From: Burkholderia ambifaria
GTDB lineage: Bacteria > Pseudomonadota > Gammaproteobacteria > Burkholderiales > Burkholderiaceae
Reading direction: 5' to 3'
Assembly: GCF_001443045.1 (NCBI RefSeq)
Contig: NZ_LKPJ01000010.1
Span: 141,209-205,208, forward strand
DNA length: 64,000 nucleotides
The translations under genes and the position numbers were made by a program. This document shows, piece by piece, positions 17,467 through 25,487 of this stretch; the first letter of the stretch is position 1; each line of letters opens with the position of its first letter. The notes under the pieces are model-generated. The model did no database searches. It saw only the letters and a program-made list of their open reading frames with translations, and was not told where the DNA came from.

Positions 17467-19044
17467 ATGCGCATTTTCCGTTTCATCAAGATTGTCTACA
17501 CCGTCATCCGCTTTGGCCTCGACGAGGTGATGCTGTCCCGGATCGAAGACCGGCGCGTGAAGCTGCTGCTGCGGATCACGACGATCGGCCGTCGCTACTC
17601 CGATCCGCCCGCCGTGCGGCTGCGCCACGCGCTCGAAAGTCTCGGTCCGATCTTCGTGAAGTTCGGCCAGGTGCTGTCGACGCGCCGAGACCTGCTGTCG
17701 GTCGATTTCGCGAATGAGCTCGCGAAGCTGCAGGACCAGGTGCCGCCGTTCGATTCGGCGGTCGCGATCGGGATCATCGAGAAGTCGCTCGGTGCGCCGG
17801 TCGACGAGCTGTTCGACGAATTCGAGCGCGAGCCCGTCGCCAGCGCGTCGATCGCGCAGGTGCATTTCGCGAAACTCAAGCAGGGCGTGCATGCGGGCAA
17901 GGCGGTCGCCGTCAAGGTGCTGCGCCCGAACATGCTGTCCGTGATCGACTCCGACCTCGCGCTGATGCGCGACATCGCGATCTGGACCGAGCGTATGTGG
18001 GCCGACGGGCGGCGCCTGAAGCCGCGCGAAGTCGTTGCCGAATTCGACAAGTACCTGCACGACGAGCTCGACCTGATGCGCGAGGCCGCGAACGGCAGCC
18101 AGCTGCGCCGCAACTTCGCGGGCCTCGACCTGCTGCTCGTGCCCGAGATGTTCTGGGATTTCTCGACGTCGCAGGTGCTCGTGATGGAGCGCATGACCGG
18201 CGTGCCGATCAGCCAGGTCGAGACGCTGCGCAGCGCGGGCGTGGACATCAAGAAGCTCGCGCGCGAAGGTGTCGAGATCTTCTTCACGCAGGTGTTCCGC
18301 GACGGTTTCTTCCATGCGGACATGCACCCGGGCAACATCCAGGTGAGCCTCGACCCGAAGACCTTCGGCCGCTATATCGCGCTCGATTTCGGGATCGTCG
18401 GCGCGTTGTCGGATTTCGACAAGAACTACCTTGCGCAGAACTTCCTCGCGTTCTTCAAGCGCGATTACCACCGCGTCGCGACGCTGCACCTTGAATCGGG
18501 CTGGGTGCCGCCCGAGACGCGCGTCGAGGAACTCGAAAGCGCGATCCGCGCGGTGTGCGAGCCGTATTTCGACCGCGCGCTGAAGGACATCTCGCTCGGC
18601 CAGGTGCTGATGCGCCTGTTCTCGACGTCGCGCCGCTTCAACGTCGAGATCCAGCCGCAGCTCGTGCTGCTGCAGAAGACGATGCTGAACGTCGAGGGGC
18701 TCGGCCGCTCGCTCGACCCCGAACTCGACCTGTGGAAGACCGCGAAGCCGTACCTCGAGCGCTGGATGACCGAGCAGATCGGCCTGCGCGGCTGGTACGA
18801 GCGCTTCAAGGTCGAGGCGCCGCAATGGAGCAAGACGCTGCCGCAACTGCCGCGCTTGATCCACCACGCGATGGCGGCGCGCCACGACGCGCCGCGTGCG
18901 GCGAGCGAGGACTTGATGCGTCAGATCCTCGTCGAGCAGAAACGTACCAACCGGTTGCTGCAGGCATTGCTGATCTTCGGTCTTGCCGTCGGCGTCGGGG
19001 CGCTCGTCGCGCGCGTGCTGCTCGCGCTCGCATACGGCGCGTGA
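17467..19044 (+). CDS. ubiB: Ubiquinone biosynthesis regulatory protein kinase-like UbiB
   Basis: A 525-residue ABC1/ADCK/UbiB atypical kinase-like ATPase required for ubiquinone synthesis. The KxGQ motif ([14 protein letters not shown], Lys65 to Gln68) and the Ala-rich loop ([11 protein letters not shown]) replace the usual kinase glycine loop. The catalytic-like DMHPGN and the metal-binding DFG (ALDFGIVG) are intact. Two C-terminal hydrophobic stretches ([20 protein letters not shown] and on) anchor it in the inner membrane. It is 12 bases after ubiJ and 17 bases before a methyltransferase gene, all on one strand. Length matches the family. Confidence 0.96.
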   Translation: MRIFRFIKIVYTVIRFGLDEVMLSRIEDRRVKLLLRITTIGRRYSDPPAVRLRHALESLGPIFVKFGQVLSTRRDLLSVDFANELAKLQDQVPPFDSAVAIGIIEKSLGAPVDELFDEFEREPVASASIAQVHFAKLKQGVHAGKAVAVKVLRPNMLSVIDSDLALMRDIAIWTERMWADGRRLKPREVVAEFDKYLHDELDLMREAANGSQLRRNFAGLDLLLVPEMFWDFSTSQVLVMERMTGVPISQVETLRSAGVDIKKLAREGVEIFFTQVFRDGFFHADMHPGNIQVSLDPKTFGRYIALDFGIVGALSDFDKNYLAQNFLAFFKRDYHRVATLHLESGWVPPETRVEELESAIRAVCEPYFDRALKDISLGQVLMRLFSTSRRFNVEIQPQLVLLQKTMLNVEGLGRSLDPELDLWKTAKPYLERWMTEQIGLRGWYERFKVEAPQWSKTLPQLPRLIHHAMAARHDAPRAASEDLMRQILVEQKRTNRLLQALLIFGLAVGVGALVARVLLALAYGA

Positions 19045-19061
19045 CCGAAAGGAGCAGGGCG

Positions 19062-19688
19062 ATGTCCGAACCGAAGCAACCCGTCGCACCCGGCGCCGCC
19101 GATTTCGCGACGCGCGACCCCGGCAACGCATCGTTCTGGGACGAGCGTTTCGCGCGCGGCGTGACGCCGTGGGAATTCGGCGGCGTGCCGGAGGGGTTTC
19201 GCGCGTTTGCGCAGCGGCGCGAGCCGTGTGCGGTGCTGATTCCCGGCTGCGGCAGTGCGCAGGAGGCCGGCTGGCTCGCGCAGGCCGGCTGGCCGGTGCG
19301 CGCAATCGATTTCGCCGCGCAGGCGGTGGCGGCCGCGAAGGCGCAGCTCGGCGCGCATGCGGACGTCGTCGAGCAGGCCGATTTCTTCGCGTACCAGCCG
19401 CCGTTCGACGTGCAGTGGGTGTACGAGCGCGCGTTCCTGTGCGCGTTGCCGCCGAGCCTGCGCGCCCGCTATGCGGCGCGGATGGCCGAACTGCTGCCCA
19501 CCGGCGCGTTGCTCGCCGGCTATTTCTTCGTGACGAAGAAACCGAAAGGACCGCCGTTCGGCATCGAGCGCGCCGAACTCGAGGCATTGCTCGCGCCGCA
19601 CTTCGAATTGATCGAGGATCTGCCCGTGACCGATTCGCTGGCCGTGTTCGAAGGGCACGAGCGCTGGCTCACATGGCGCCGTCGCTGA
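19062..19688 (+). CDS. TPMT-family SAM-dependent methyltransferase
   Basis: A 208-residue methyltransferase of the thiopurine S-methyltransferase/halide methyltransferase family. The N-terminal FWDERFARGVTPWEFGGVPE is the TPMT signature (the Trp-Glu pair near the active site). The SAM motif is VLIPGCGSAQEAGWLAQAG, and QWVYERAFLCALPPSLRARY matches the later family signature. Family members methylate thiols, selenium or tellurium compounds and halides; the substrate is unknown. The ATG follows AAGGAGCAGGGCG, 17 bases after the ubiB stop, so co-transcription is likely. Confidence 0.85.
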   Translation: MSEPKQPVAPGAADFATRDPGNASFWDERFARGVTPWEFGGVPEGFRAFAQRREPCAVLIPGCGSAQEAGWLAQAGWPVRAIDFAAQAVAAAKAQLGAHADVVEQADFFAYQPPFDVQWVYERAFLCALPPSLRARYAARMAELLPTGALLAGYFFVTKKPKGPPFGIERAELEALLAPHFELIEDLPVTDSLAVFEGHERWLTWRRR

Positions 19689-19733
19689 AGCCCGGGCGTC
19701 GCGACCGTTACCGGGGCGCGCCGGGGTTTCGGC

Positions 19734-19739
19734 TATAAT
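19734..19739 (+). promoter_or_regulatory. Consensus -10 box upstream of the FmdB-type gene
   Basis: A perfect TATAAT hexamer lies 45 bases before the FmdB-type start codon, in a locally AT-rich dip after GC-rich DNA. No good -35 hexamer is seen at 16-18 bases; TTACCG at 19708 is too far. It probably drives the FmdB-DUF502-aspS group. Confidence 0.4.
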
Positions 19740-19784
19740 TCAAGGTTTTGCAAGCCGTTTCCAGTTTCTGCGGGAAAAAATATC

Positions 19785-20126
19785 ATGCCGATCTACGCCT
19801 ATCGATGCGAAGCGTGTGGTTTCGCGAAGGACGTGCTCCAGAAGATGAGCGACGCGCCGCTGTCGCAGTGCCCGGAATGCGGGAAGGATGCATTTCGCAA
19901 GCAGGTCACTGCTGCGGGCTTCCAGCTGAAGGGTTCGGGTTGGTATGTCACCGATTTCCGTGGTGGCTCGGGCGGCACCAGCGCGCCGGCGACGGCGTCT
20001 GGCGACACGGGTGCTGCAGCACCGGCCGCGGCGCCGGCGGCAGCCGCGCCCGCTGCCGCGAGTTCCGAAAGTACGACGACGAGCGCCGCGCCCGCCCCGG
20101 CTGCAGCGCCCGCCGCCGGCAGTTGA
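19785..20126 (+). CDS. FmdB-type zinc ribbon regulatory protein
   Basis: A 113-residue protein. The N-terminal ~60 residues form the FmdB/CxxC-CxxC zinc ribbon (MPIYAYRCEACGFAKDVLQK, then SQCPECGKDAFRKQ), followed by the conserved FQLKGSGWYVTDF. The C-terminal half is a low-complexity Ala/Pro/Ser/Thr tail common in beta-proteobacterial members. FmdB was named as a putative regulator of formamidase genes, but the function is not established. It stands upstream of a DUF502 gene and aspS in the same direction, a common beta-proteobacterial order. The ATG is preceded by a weak ribosome site within GGGAAAAAATATC. Confidence 0.9.
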   Translation: MPIYAYRCEACGFAKDVLQKMSDAPLSQCPECGKDAFRKQVTAAGFQLKGSGWYVTDFRGGSGGTSAPATASGDTGAAAPAAAPAAAAPAAASSESTTTSAAPAPAAAPAAGS

Positions 20127-20187
20127 CAGTCGCGGCCCGGCCGGGCTGCGTCCACACCGCGCTTCCGGCGCGGTTCATTGACGGCAG

Positions 20188-20838
20188 ATGATGAAAAAGA
20201 CGACCCTGAAATCGGTGTTTCTGACCGGCCTGCTGGTTCTCGTCCCGCTCGCGATCACGCTGTGGGTGCTCGGCCTCATCATCGGCACGATGGACCAGAC
20301 GCTGCTGCTGCTGCCCGAATCGTGGCAGCCGGAGCGGATGCTCGGCTTCCACCTGCCGGGGATCGGTGCGGTGCTGACGCTCGCGTTCATCTTCGTCGTC
20401 GGGCTGGCCACGCAGAACTTCATCGGCCAGAAGTTCGTCACGTGGTGGAACGCGGTCGTGCGTCACATCCCGGTCGTCGGGCCGATCTACACGAGCGTCA
20501 AGCAGGTGTCGGACACGCTGCTGTCGAGCAGCGGCAACGCGTTCCGCAAGGCGCTGCTGATCGAATACCCGCGTCGCGGCTCGTATACGATCGCGTTTCT
20601 GACCGGCGCGCCCGGCGGCGACGTGGTCAACCATCTGACGGAAGAGTACGTGAGCGTGTATGTGCCCACGACGCCGAACCCGACGTCGGGCTTCTTCCTG
20701 ATGCTGCCGAAGAGCGAAGTCATCGAACTCGACATGTCGGTCGATGCCGCGCTCAAGTACATCGTCTCGATGGGCGTCGTGGCGCCTCCGGCGCCGGCTC
20801 CGGCGCCCGCCCGCCGTCCCGTCGAGCCGCCGCTGTAA
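20188..20838 (+). CDS. DUF502 domain-containing membrane protein
   Basis: A 216-residue inner-membrane protein with two N-terminal transmembrane helices (FLTGLLVLVPLAITLWVLGL at about residues 11-30 and GAVLTLAFIFVVGLATQNFI at about 63-82). A cytosolic or periplasmic domain follows, with the DUF502 segments PVVGPIYTSVKQVSDTLLSS and TPNPTSGFFLMLPKSEVIEL. Function is unknown. A Pro/Ala tail (PPAPAPAPARRP) ends the protein. It could start at 20188 or at the next ATG three bases later. It lies between the FmdB-type gene and aspS, with 67 bases to aspS. Confidence 0.9.
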   Translation: MMKKTTLKSVFLTGLLVLVPLAITLWVLGLIIGTMDQTLLLLPESWQPERMLGFHLPGIGAVLTLAFIFVVGLATQNFIGQKFVTWWNAVVRHIPVVGPIYTSVKQVSDTLLSSSGNAFRKALLIEYPRRGSYTIAFLTGAPGGDVVNHLTEEYVSVYVPTTPNPTSGFFLMLPKSEVIELDMSVDAALKYIVSMGVVAPPAPAPAPARRPVEPPL

Positions 20839-20905
20839 GTAAAGAATCATCGCCCGGGCCGCGCGTTGCGGCACCCGTTGATCAAACCGAACGAAAGCAA
20901 ACATC

Positions 20906-22708
20906 ATGTCGATGCGTACTGAATACTGCGGTCTCGTGACCGAACACCTGCTGGGCCAAACCGTGTCGCTGTGCGGCTGGGTGCAGCGCCGCCGCGATCA
21001 CGGCGGTGTGATCTTCATCGACCTGCGCGATCGTGAAGGCCTCGTGCAGGTGGTGTGCGACCCGGACCGCGCGGAAATGTTCGCGACCGCCGAAGGCGTG
21101 CGCAACGAGTTCTGCGTGCAGATCAAGGGTCTCGTGCGCAACCGTCCGGAAGGCACGGTCAACGCGGGCCTGAAGAGCGGCAAGATCGAAGTGCTGTGCC
21201 ACGAGCTGATCGTGCTGAACGCGTCGATCACGCCGCCGTTCCAGCTCGACGACGACAACCTGTCGGAAACGACGCGCCTCACGCACCGCGTGCTCGACCT
21301 GCGCCGTCCGCAGATGCAGCACAACCTGCGCCTGCGCTACCGCGTCGCGATCGAAGCGCGCAAGTACCTCGACGAGCAGGGCTTCATCGACATCGAAACG
21401 CCGATGCTGACGAAGAGCACGCCGGAAGGCGCGCGCGACTACCTCGTGCCGTCGCGCGTGAACGCAGGCCAGTTCTTCGCGCTGCCGCAGTCGCCGCAGC
21501 TGTTCAAGCAGCTGCTGATGGTCGCGAACTTCGACCGTTACTACCAGATCACCAAGTGCTTCCGCGACGAAGACCTGCGCGCCGACCGCCAGCCGGAATT
21601 CACGCAGATCGATTGCGAGACGTCGTTCCTCGGCGAGCAGGAAATTCGTGACCTGTTCGAAGACATGATCCGTCACATCTTCAAGACGACGATCGACGTC
21701 GAACTCGACGCGAAATTCCCGGTGATGCCGTACTCGGAAGCGATGGCGCGTTTCGGTTCGGACAAGCCGGACCTGCGCGTGCAGCTCGAGTTCACCGAGC
21801 TGACCGACGCGATGAAGGACGTCGACTTCAAGGTGTTCAGCACGCCGGCCAACGCGAAGGACGGCCGTGTCGCGGCGCTGCGCGTGCCGAAGGGCAGCGA
21901 GCTGTCGCGTGGCGACATCGACGGCTACACCGAATTCGTGCGCATCTACGGCGCGAAGGGCCTCGCATGGATCAAGGTCAACGAGAAGGCGAAGGGCCGC
22001 GACGGCCTGCAAAGCCCGATCGTCAAGAACCTGCACGACGCATCGATCGCGGCGATCCTCGAGCGCACCGGCGCTGAAGACGGCGACATCATCTTCTTCG
22101 CGGCCGACCGCGCGAAGGTCGTCAACGACAGCCTCGGCGCGCTGCGCCTGAAGATCGGCCATTCGGAATTCGGCAAGGCGAACGGCCTCGTCCAGGCCGG
22201 CTGGAAGCCGCTGTGGGTCGTCGACTTCCCGATGTTCGAATACGACGACGAGGATGCGCGCTACGTCGCTGCGCACCACCCGTTCACGAGCCCGAAGGAC
22301 GAGCACCTCGAGTACCTCGAGACCGATCCGGGCCGCTGCCTCGCGAAGGCCTACGACATGGTGCTGAACGGCTGGGAAATCGGCGGCGGCTCGGTGCGTA
22401 TCCACCGCGAGGAAGTGCAGAGCAAGGTATTCCGCGCGCTGAAGATCGGTGCGGAAGAGGCGCAGCTGAAATTCGGCTTCCTGCTGGATGCGCTGCAGTA
22501 CGGCGCGCCGCCGCACGGCGGTATCGCATTCGGTCTCGACCGCATCGTCACGATGATGGCCGGTGCCGATTCGATCCGCGACGTGATCGCGTTCCCGAAG
22601 ACGCAGCGTGCGCAGGATCTGCTCACGCAGGCGCCGAGCCCGGTCGACGAGCGTCAGCTGCGCGAGCTGCACATCCGTCTGCGTCAGCCGGAACAGCCGA
22701 AGGCGTAA
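20906..22708 (+). CDS. aspS: Aspartate--tRNA ligase
   Basis: A 600-residue class-II aminoacyl-tRNA synthetase that charges tRNA with aspartate in the cytosol. The N-terminal OB-fold anticodon domain ([20 protein letters not shown]) is followed by class-II motif 2 ([20 protein letters not shown]) and motif 3 ([20 protein letters not shown]). A bacterial GAD insertion lies at about 290-420. The C-terminal end EQPKA matches full length. Whether it is discriminating or also charges tRNA(Asn) cannot be judged here. It is followed by an intrinsic terminator. Confidence 0.97.
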   Translation: MSMRTEYCGLVTEHLLGQTVSLCGWVQRRRDHGGVIFIDLRDREGLVQVVCDPDRAEMFATAEGVRNEFCVQIKGLVRNRPEGTVNAGLKSGKIEVLCHELIVLNASITPPFQLDDDNLSETTRLTHRVLDLRRPQMQHNLRLRYRVAIEARKYLDEQGFIDIETPMLTKSTPEGARDYLVPSRVNAGQFFALPQSPQLFKQLLMVANFDRYYQITKCFRDEDLRADRQPEFTQIDCETSFLGEQEIRDLFEDMIRHIFKTTIDVELDAKFPVMPYSEAMARFGSDKPDLRVQLEFTELTDAMKDVDFKVFSTPANAKDGRVAALRVPKGSELSRGDIDGYTEFVRIYGAKGLAWIKVNEKAKGRDGLQSPIVKNLHDASIAAILERTGAEDGDIIFFAADRAKVVNDSLGALRLKIGHSEFGKANGLVQAGWKPLWVVDFPMFEYDDEDARYVAAHHPFTSPKDEHLEYLETDPGRCLAKAYDMVLNGWEIGGGSVRIHREEVQSKVFRALKIGAEEAQLKFGFLLDALQYGAPPHGGIAFGLDRIVTMMAGADSIRDVIAFPKTQRAQDLLTQAPSPVDERQLRELHIRLRQPEQPKA

Positions 22709-22753
22709 CGCTTGTCGCAGGTCGTGTGCGCGGCGACGCGCGCACGACAACCC

Positions 22754-22790
22754 AACGAAAAAGGCGCCGTGGTGCGCCTTTTTCGTTTTT
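22754..22790 (+). terminator. Intrinsic terminator after aspS
   Basis: AACGAAAAAGGCGC (22754-22767) pairs perfectly with GCGCCTTTTTCGTT (22774-22787) over a 6-base loop and runs into a T tract. It is a strong rho-independent terminator 46 bases after the aspS stop. Confidence 0.9.
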
Positions 22791-22864
22791 TGCGGTACAG
22801 TCGCAGCACTTGCCGCACGTTCGGGTGCAGCCCGAGACACGGCCCTGTGCCGCATGAAACAAAG

Positions 22865-23359
22865 ATGACGAAGCCGCCGAAAATCCCCGAATCCGTTCTC
22901 GTCGTGATCTACACGCCCGACCTCGACGTGCTGGTGATCAAGCGTGCCGATCAGCCCGATTTCTGGCAATCGGTGACCGGATCGAAGGACACGCTCGACG
23001 AGCCGCTTGCGCTCACGGCCGCGCGCGAAGTCGTCGAGGAAACCGGCATCGCGGTCGGGTCGCACGACGTGCCGGCCACCGCGCTGATCGACTGGCACCA
23101 CCGGATCGAATACACGATCTATCCGCAATACCTGCATCGCTATGCGCCGGGCGTCACGCGCAACGTCGAGCACTGGTTCGGCCTGTGCGTGCCGCACCGC
23201 GTCGACGTGACGCTGTCGCCGCGCGAGCACGTCGACTACGCGTGGCTGCCGTTCCGCGAAGCGGCCGAGCGCTGCTTCTCGCCGTCGAACGCCGAAGCGA
23301 TCCTGCAATTGCCCGTGCGCGTGTCGCTCGCGCGGGCGCCGCACGGCTCGTCCGCATGA
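22865..23359 (+). CDS. nudB: Dihydroneopterin triphosphate diphosphatase (Nudix)
   Basis: A 164-residue Nudix hydrolase that removes pyrophosphate from dihydroneopterin triphosphate in folate synthesis. The Nudix box GSKDTLDE...REVVEETGI is intact (G-x5-E-x7-REUxEExGU), and FWQSVTGS before it and NVEHWFGLCVP after it match NudB. The ATG at 22865 was chosen because the protein core begins at once (KIPESVLVVIYTPDLDVLVI). The stop overlaps the clsB start by four bases (ATGA). The common beta-proteobacterial order aspS-nudB-clsB supports the assignment; a general Nudix pyrophosphatase is the alternative. Confidence 0.88.
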   Translation: MTKPPKIPESVLVVIYTPDLDVLVIKRADQPDFWQSVTGSKDTLDEPLALTAAREVVEETGIAVGSHDVPATALIDWHHRIEYTIYPQYLHRYAPGVTRNVEHWFGLCVPHRVDVTLSPREHVDYAWLPFREAAERCFSPSNAEAILQLPVRVSLARAPHGSSA

Positions 23360-24630
23360 ATGCGGAAACCCGCAAGCGCTTCGCGCAATTGCGGCAGATG
23401 TTCCTGCAGGAGCGCGGCTCCGCGTCGCGGCTCGCATTCACGGCGGGCAACACCGTGCGCCTGTGCGAGACCGGCAGCGAATTCTTCCACGCGCTGATCG
23501 AGCGGATCGATGCGGCGCGCGAGCAGGTGATGCTCGAAACCTATATCTTTTGCGACGACGCGGCCGGCCGGCCGGTGTCGGATGCGCTGATTCGCGCGGC
23601 ACAGCGCGGCGTGCGCGTGCGCGTGATCACCGACGGCATCGGCACCGCGCGCCTGCCGCTGTTCGACACGTGGGCCGAGGCCGGCGTCGAGCACTGCATC
23701 TACAACCGCTTCCTGTTCGGCCGTTTCGGCTTCTCGCGCACGCACCGCAAGCTCGCGGTGATCGATCATGCGGTCGCGTTCTGCGGCGGCATCAACATCG
23801 TCGACGATTACACGCAGGGCAGCGCGACGCTGCCGTTTCCGCGCTGGGATTTCGCGGTCGAGATGGCCGGGCCGGCGGTGTCGGACGTGCGCGCCGCGTT
23901 GGAGCTGCAGTGGCACCGGATCCAGTTCGGCCACAAGCCGTACGCGCAGTACGCGGCCGGGCTGCACGGCGGCGAAGCGTTTCCCGACATGTTCCGGCGC
24001 TGGATGCGCAGCCACCGGTGGATCAAGGCCGGCGCGCTGCGGGTCGTCACCGAGCCGAGCGTCGCGTTCGTCGCGCGCGACAACGTCGTGAACCGCCGCG
24101 CGATCGAGAAGGCGTATCTCGCCGCGATCGGCCAGGCGCGTCACCGGATCCTGCTCGCGAACCCGTACTTCATGCCGGGCCGCAAGCTGCGCCGTGCGTT
24201 GACGGGCGCCGCGCGGCGCGGCGTCGACGTGCGGATCCTGATCGGCCGCAAGGAGTTCACGGCGCTCGATACGGCCGTGCCGTTCCTGTATCACGCGCTG
24301 CTGCGCGCAGGCGTGCGCGTGGCGGAATACGACAAGACGATCCTGCACGGCAAGGTCGCGGTGATCGACGACAATTGGGCAACCGTCGGTTCGTCGAACC
24401 TGGATGCGCTGAGCCTGATGCTGAACAATGAGGCCAATGTCGTGCTGGTGCGCTACGACGCGATCACCAACGAGCTGCGCGACGCGATCGCGGCCGCGTT
24501 CTCCGAAGGCCGCGAAATCGACGCCGCCCGGTACGCCGCACGGCCGCGCATCGAGCGTATGCTGAACTGGCTCGCGTACAACACGTACCGCATCGTGATG
24601 AAGGCGCTGACGGTCGGCGGTTACGACTGA
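23356..24630 (+). CDS. clsB: Cardiolipin synthase B (phospholipase D family)
   Basis: A 424-residue phospholipase-D superfamily enzyme with two HKD motifs: HRKLAVIDHAVAFCGG (His130, Lys132, Asp137) and LHGKVAVIDDNWATVGSSN (near residue 331). ClsB joins phosphatidylglycerol with another phospholipid to make cardiolipin or phosphatidyl-alcohols at the inner membrane. There are no N-terminal membrane helices, as expected for ClsB and unlike ClsA. The ATG overlaps the nudB stop (ATGA), so translation is coupled. The C-terminal LNWLAYNTYRIVMKALTVGG is a hydrophobic membrane-contact tail. Confidence 0.9.
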   Translation: MNAETRKRFAQLRQMFLQERGSASRLAFTAGNTVRLCETGSEFFHALIERIDAAREQVMLETYIFCDDAAGRPVSDALIRAAQRGVRVRVITDGIGTARLPLFDTWAEAGVEHCIYNRFLFGRFGFSRTHRKLAVIDHAVAFCGGINIVDDYTQGSATLPFPRWDFAVEMAGPAVSDVRAALELQWHRIQFGHKPYAQYAAGLHGGEAFPDMFRRWMRSHRWIKAGALRVVTEPSVAFVARDNVVNRRAIEKAYLAAIGQARHRILLANPYFMPGRKLRRALTGAARRGVDVRILIGRKEFTALDTAVPFLYHALLRAGVRVAEYDKTILHGKVAVIDDNWATVGSSNLDALSLMLNNEANVVLVRYDAITNELRDAIAAAFSEGREIDAARYAARPRIERMLNWLAYNTYRIVMKALTVGGYD

Positions 24631-24660
24631 CACGGACTAAGCGTCCGCTTCAAAAATCTG

Positions 24661-24678
24661 TCCGCACGTTCGTGCGGA
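24661..24678. promoter_or_regulatory. 18-base perfect palindrome between clsB and the TetR gene
   Basis: TCCGCACG-TT-CGTGCGGA is an 8+8 inverted repeat with a 2-base spacer, 30 bases after the clsB stop. It has no T tract, so it may be either a weak terminator stem or a protein-binding site. Confidence 0.4.
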
Positions 24679-24749
24679 AAAGCCGCTCCGGTCCCGCCGG
24701 AATCGCGCAAAATAGCGGCTCGGTTAGACACCGGTTTCTAATAATTTCC

Positions 24750-24778
24750 TTGTTTCGCGAGCGGCCGCACTCAATAAT
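24750..24778 (+). promoter_or_regulatory. Candidate promoter of the TetR-type gene
   Basis: TTGTTT (24750-24755) and AATAAT (24773-24778) are separated by exactly 17 bases, in an AT-rich intergenic patch 50 bases before the start codon. The -10 matches consensus at five of six positions, the -35 at three. The palindrome at 24788-24805 lies just downstream, where a repressor would block it. Confidence 0.45.
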
Positions 24779-24787
24779 AGTACGGCC

Positions 24788-24805
24788 GTTCGATTTTATT
24801 CGAAC
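24788..24805. promoter_or_regulatory. Candidate TetR operator
   Basis: GTTCGA-TTTTAT-TCGAAC is a perfect inverted repeat with 6-base arms, 24 bases upstream of the regulator start codon and immediately after the candidate -10. A second, overlapping pairing is CCGTTCG (24786-24792) with CGAACGG (24809-24815). The position suggests autorepression. The true operator length is uncertain. Confidence 0.5.
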
Positions 24806-24829
24806 CCCCGAACGGTTACAGAAAAAGCT

Positions 24830-25429
24830 ATGCGAAAAGGCGAACAGACGCGTGCCGCGATACTTGAAGCTGCTTTGGACCTCGCCAGCCGTGACGGGCT
24901 GGAGGGGCTGACGATCGGCCTCCTGGCCGAGCGCATGCAGATGAGCAAGAGCGGTGTGTTCGCGCACTTCGGATCGCGCGAAGACCTGCAGGTCGAGGTC
25001 GTCCGCGAGTATCACCATCGTTTCGAAAACGAGGTGTTCTTTCCGAGCCTGCGCGAGCCGCGAGGCTTGCCGCGCCTTCGGGCGATGCTGGCCCGCTGGA
25101 CGGAGAAGCGCATCCAGGAGGTGACGACCGGATGCATCTACATCAGCGGTGCCGTCGAGTACGACGACCGGCCTGACAGCCCCGTGCGCGAGCAGTTGAT
25201 CGCGAGCGTGACGGCCTGGCGTGCCGCGATGCTGCGTGCCATTTCGCAGGCGAAAGAAGAAGGCCATCTGCGTGCGGATACGGATCCGGACCTGATGCTC
25301 TTCGAGTTGTACAGCTTCACGCTCGGCCTGCATCACGACGCACGCTTCCTGCATTCGCCGGATGCCGTGCGCCTCACGTGGGCCGCGCTGGAAAAGACGA
25401 TTGTTTCGTATCAGAGCGAGAGCCGTTAG
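24830..25429 (+). CDS. TetR/AcrR family regulator of the beta-oxidation cluster
   Basis: A 199-residue regulator with an N-terminal TetR HTH (QTRAAILEAALDLASRDGLE, then IGLLAERMQMSKSGVFAHFG) and a C-terminal all-helical ligand domain typical of the TetR_C group found in fatty-acid regulators. It is transcribed with the acyl-CoA dehydrogenase and downstream beta-oxidation genes, 58 bases away. It probably represses the cluster and is released by an acyl-CoA; this is inferred from position. Palindromes upstream of its start are likely self-operators. The ATG at 24830 lies close to the HTH, so the start is well placed. Confidence 0.9.
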   Translation: MRKGEQTRAAILEAALDLASRDGLEGLTIGLLAERMQMSKSGVFAHFGSREDLQVEVVREYHHRFENEVFFPSLREPRGLPRLRAMLARWTEKRIQEVTTGCIYISGAVEYDDRPDSPVREQLIASVTAWRAAMLRAISQAKEEGHLRADTDPDLMLFELYSFTLGLHHDARFLHSPDAVRLTWAALEKTIVSYQSESR

Positions 25430-25487
25430 CGGCGCGTGACCCGCCCGCCAGGAGCTCGAGCCGTTTTGCCCACCTTTGGAGAGAGTC

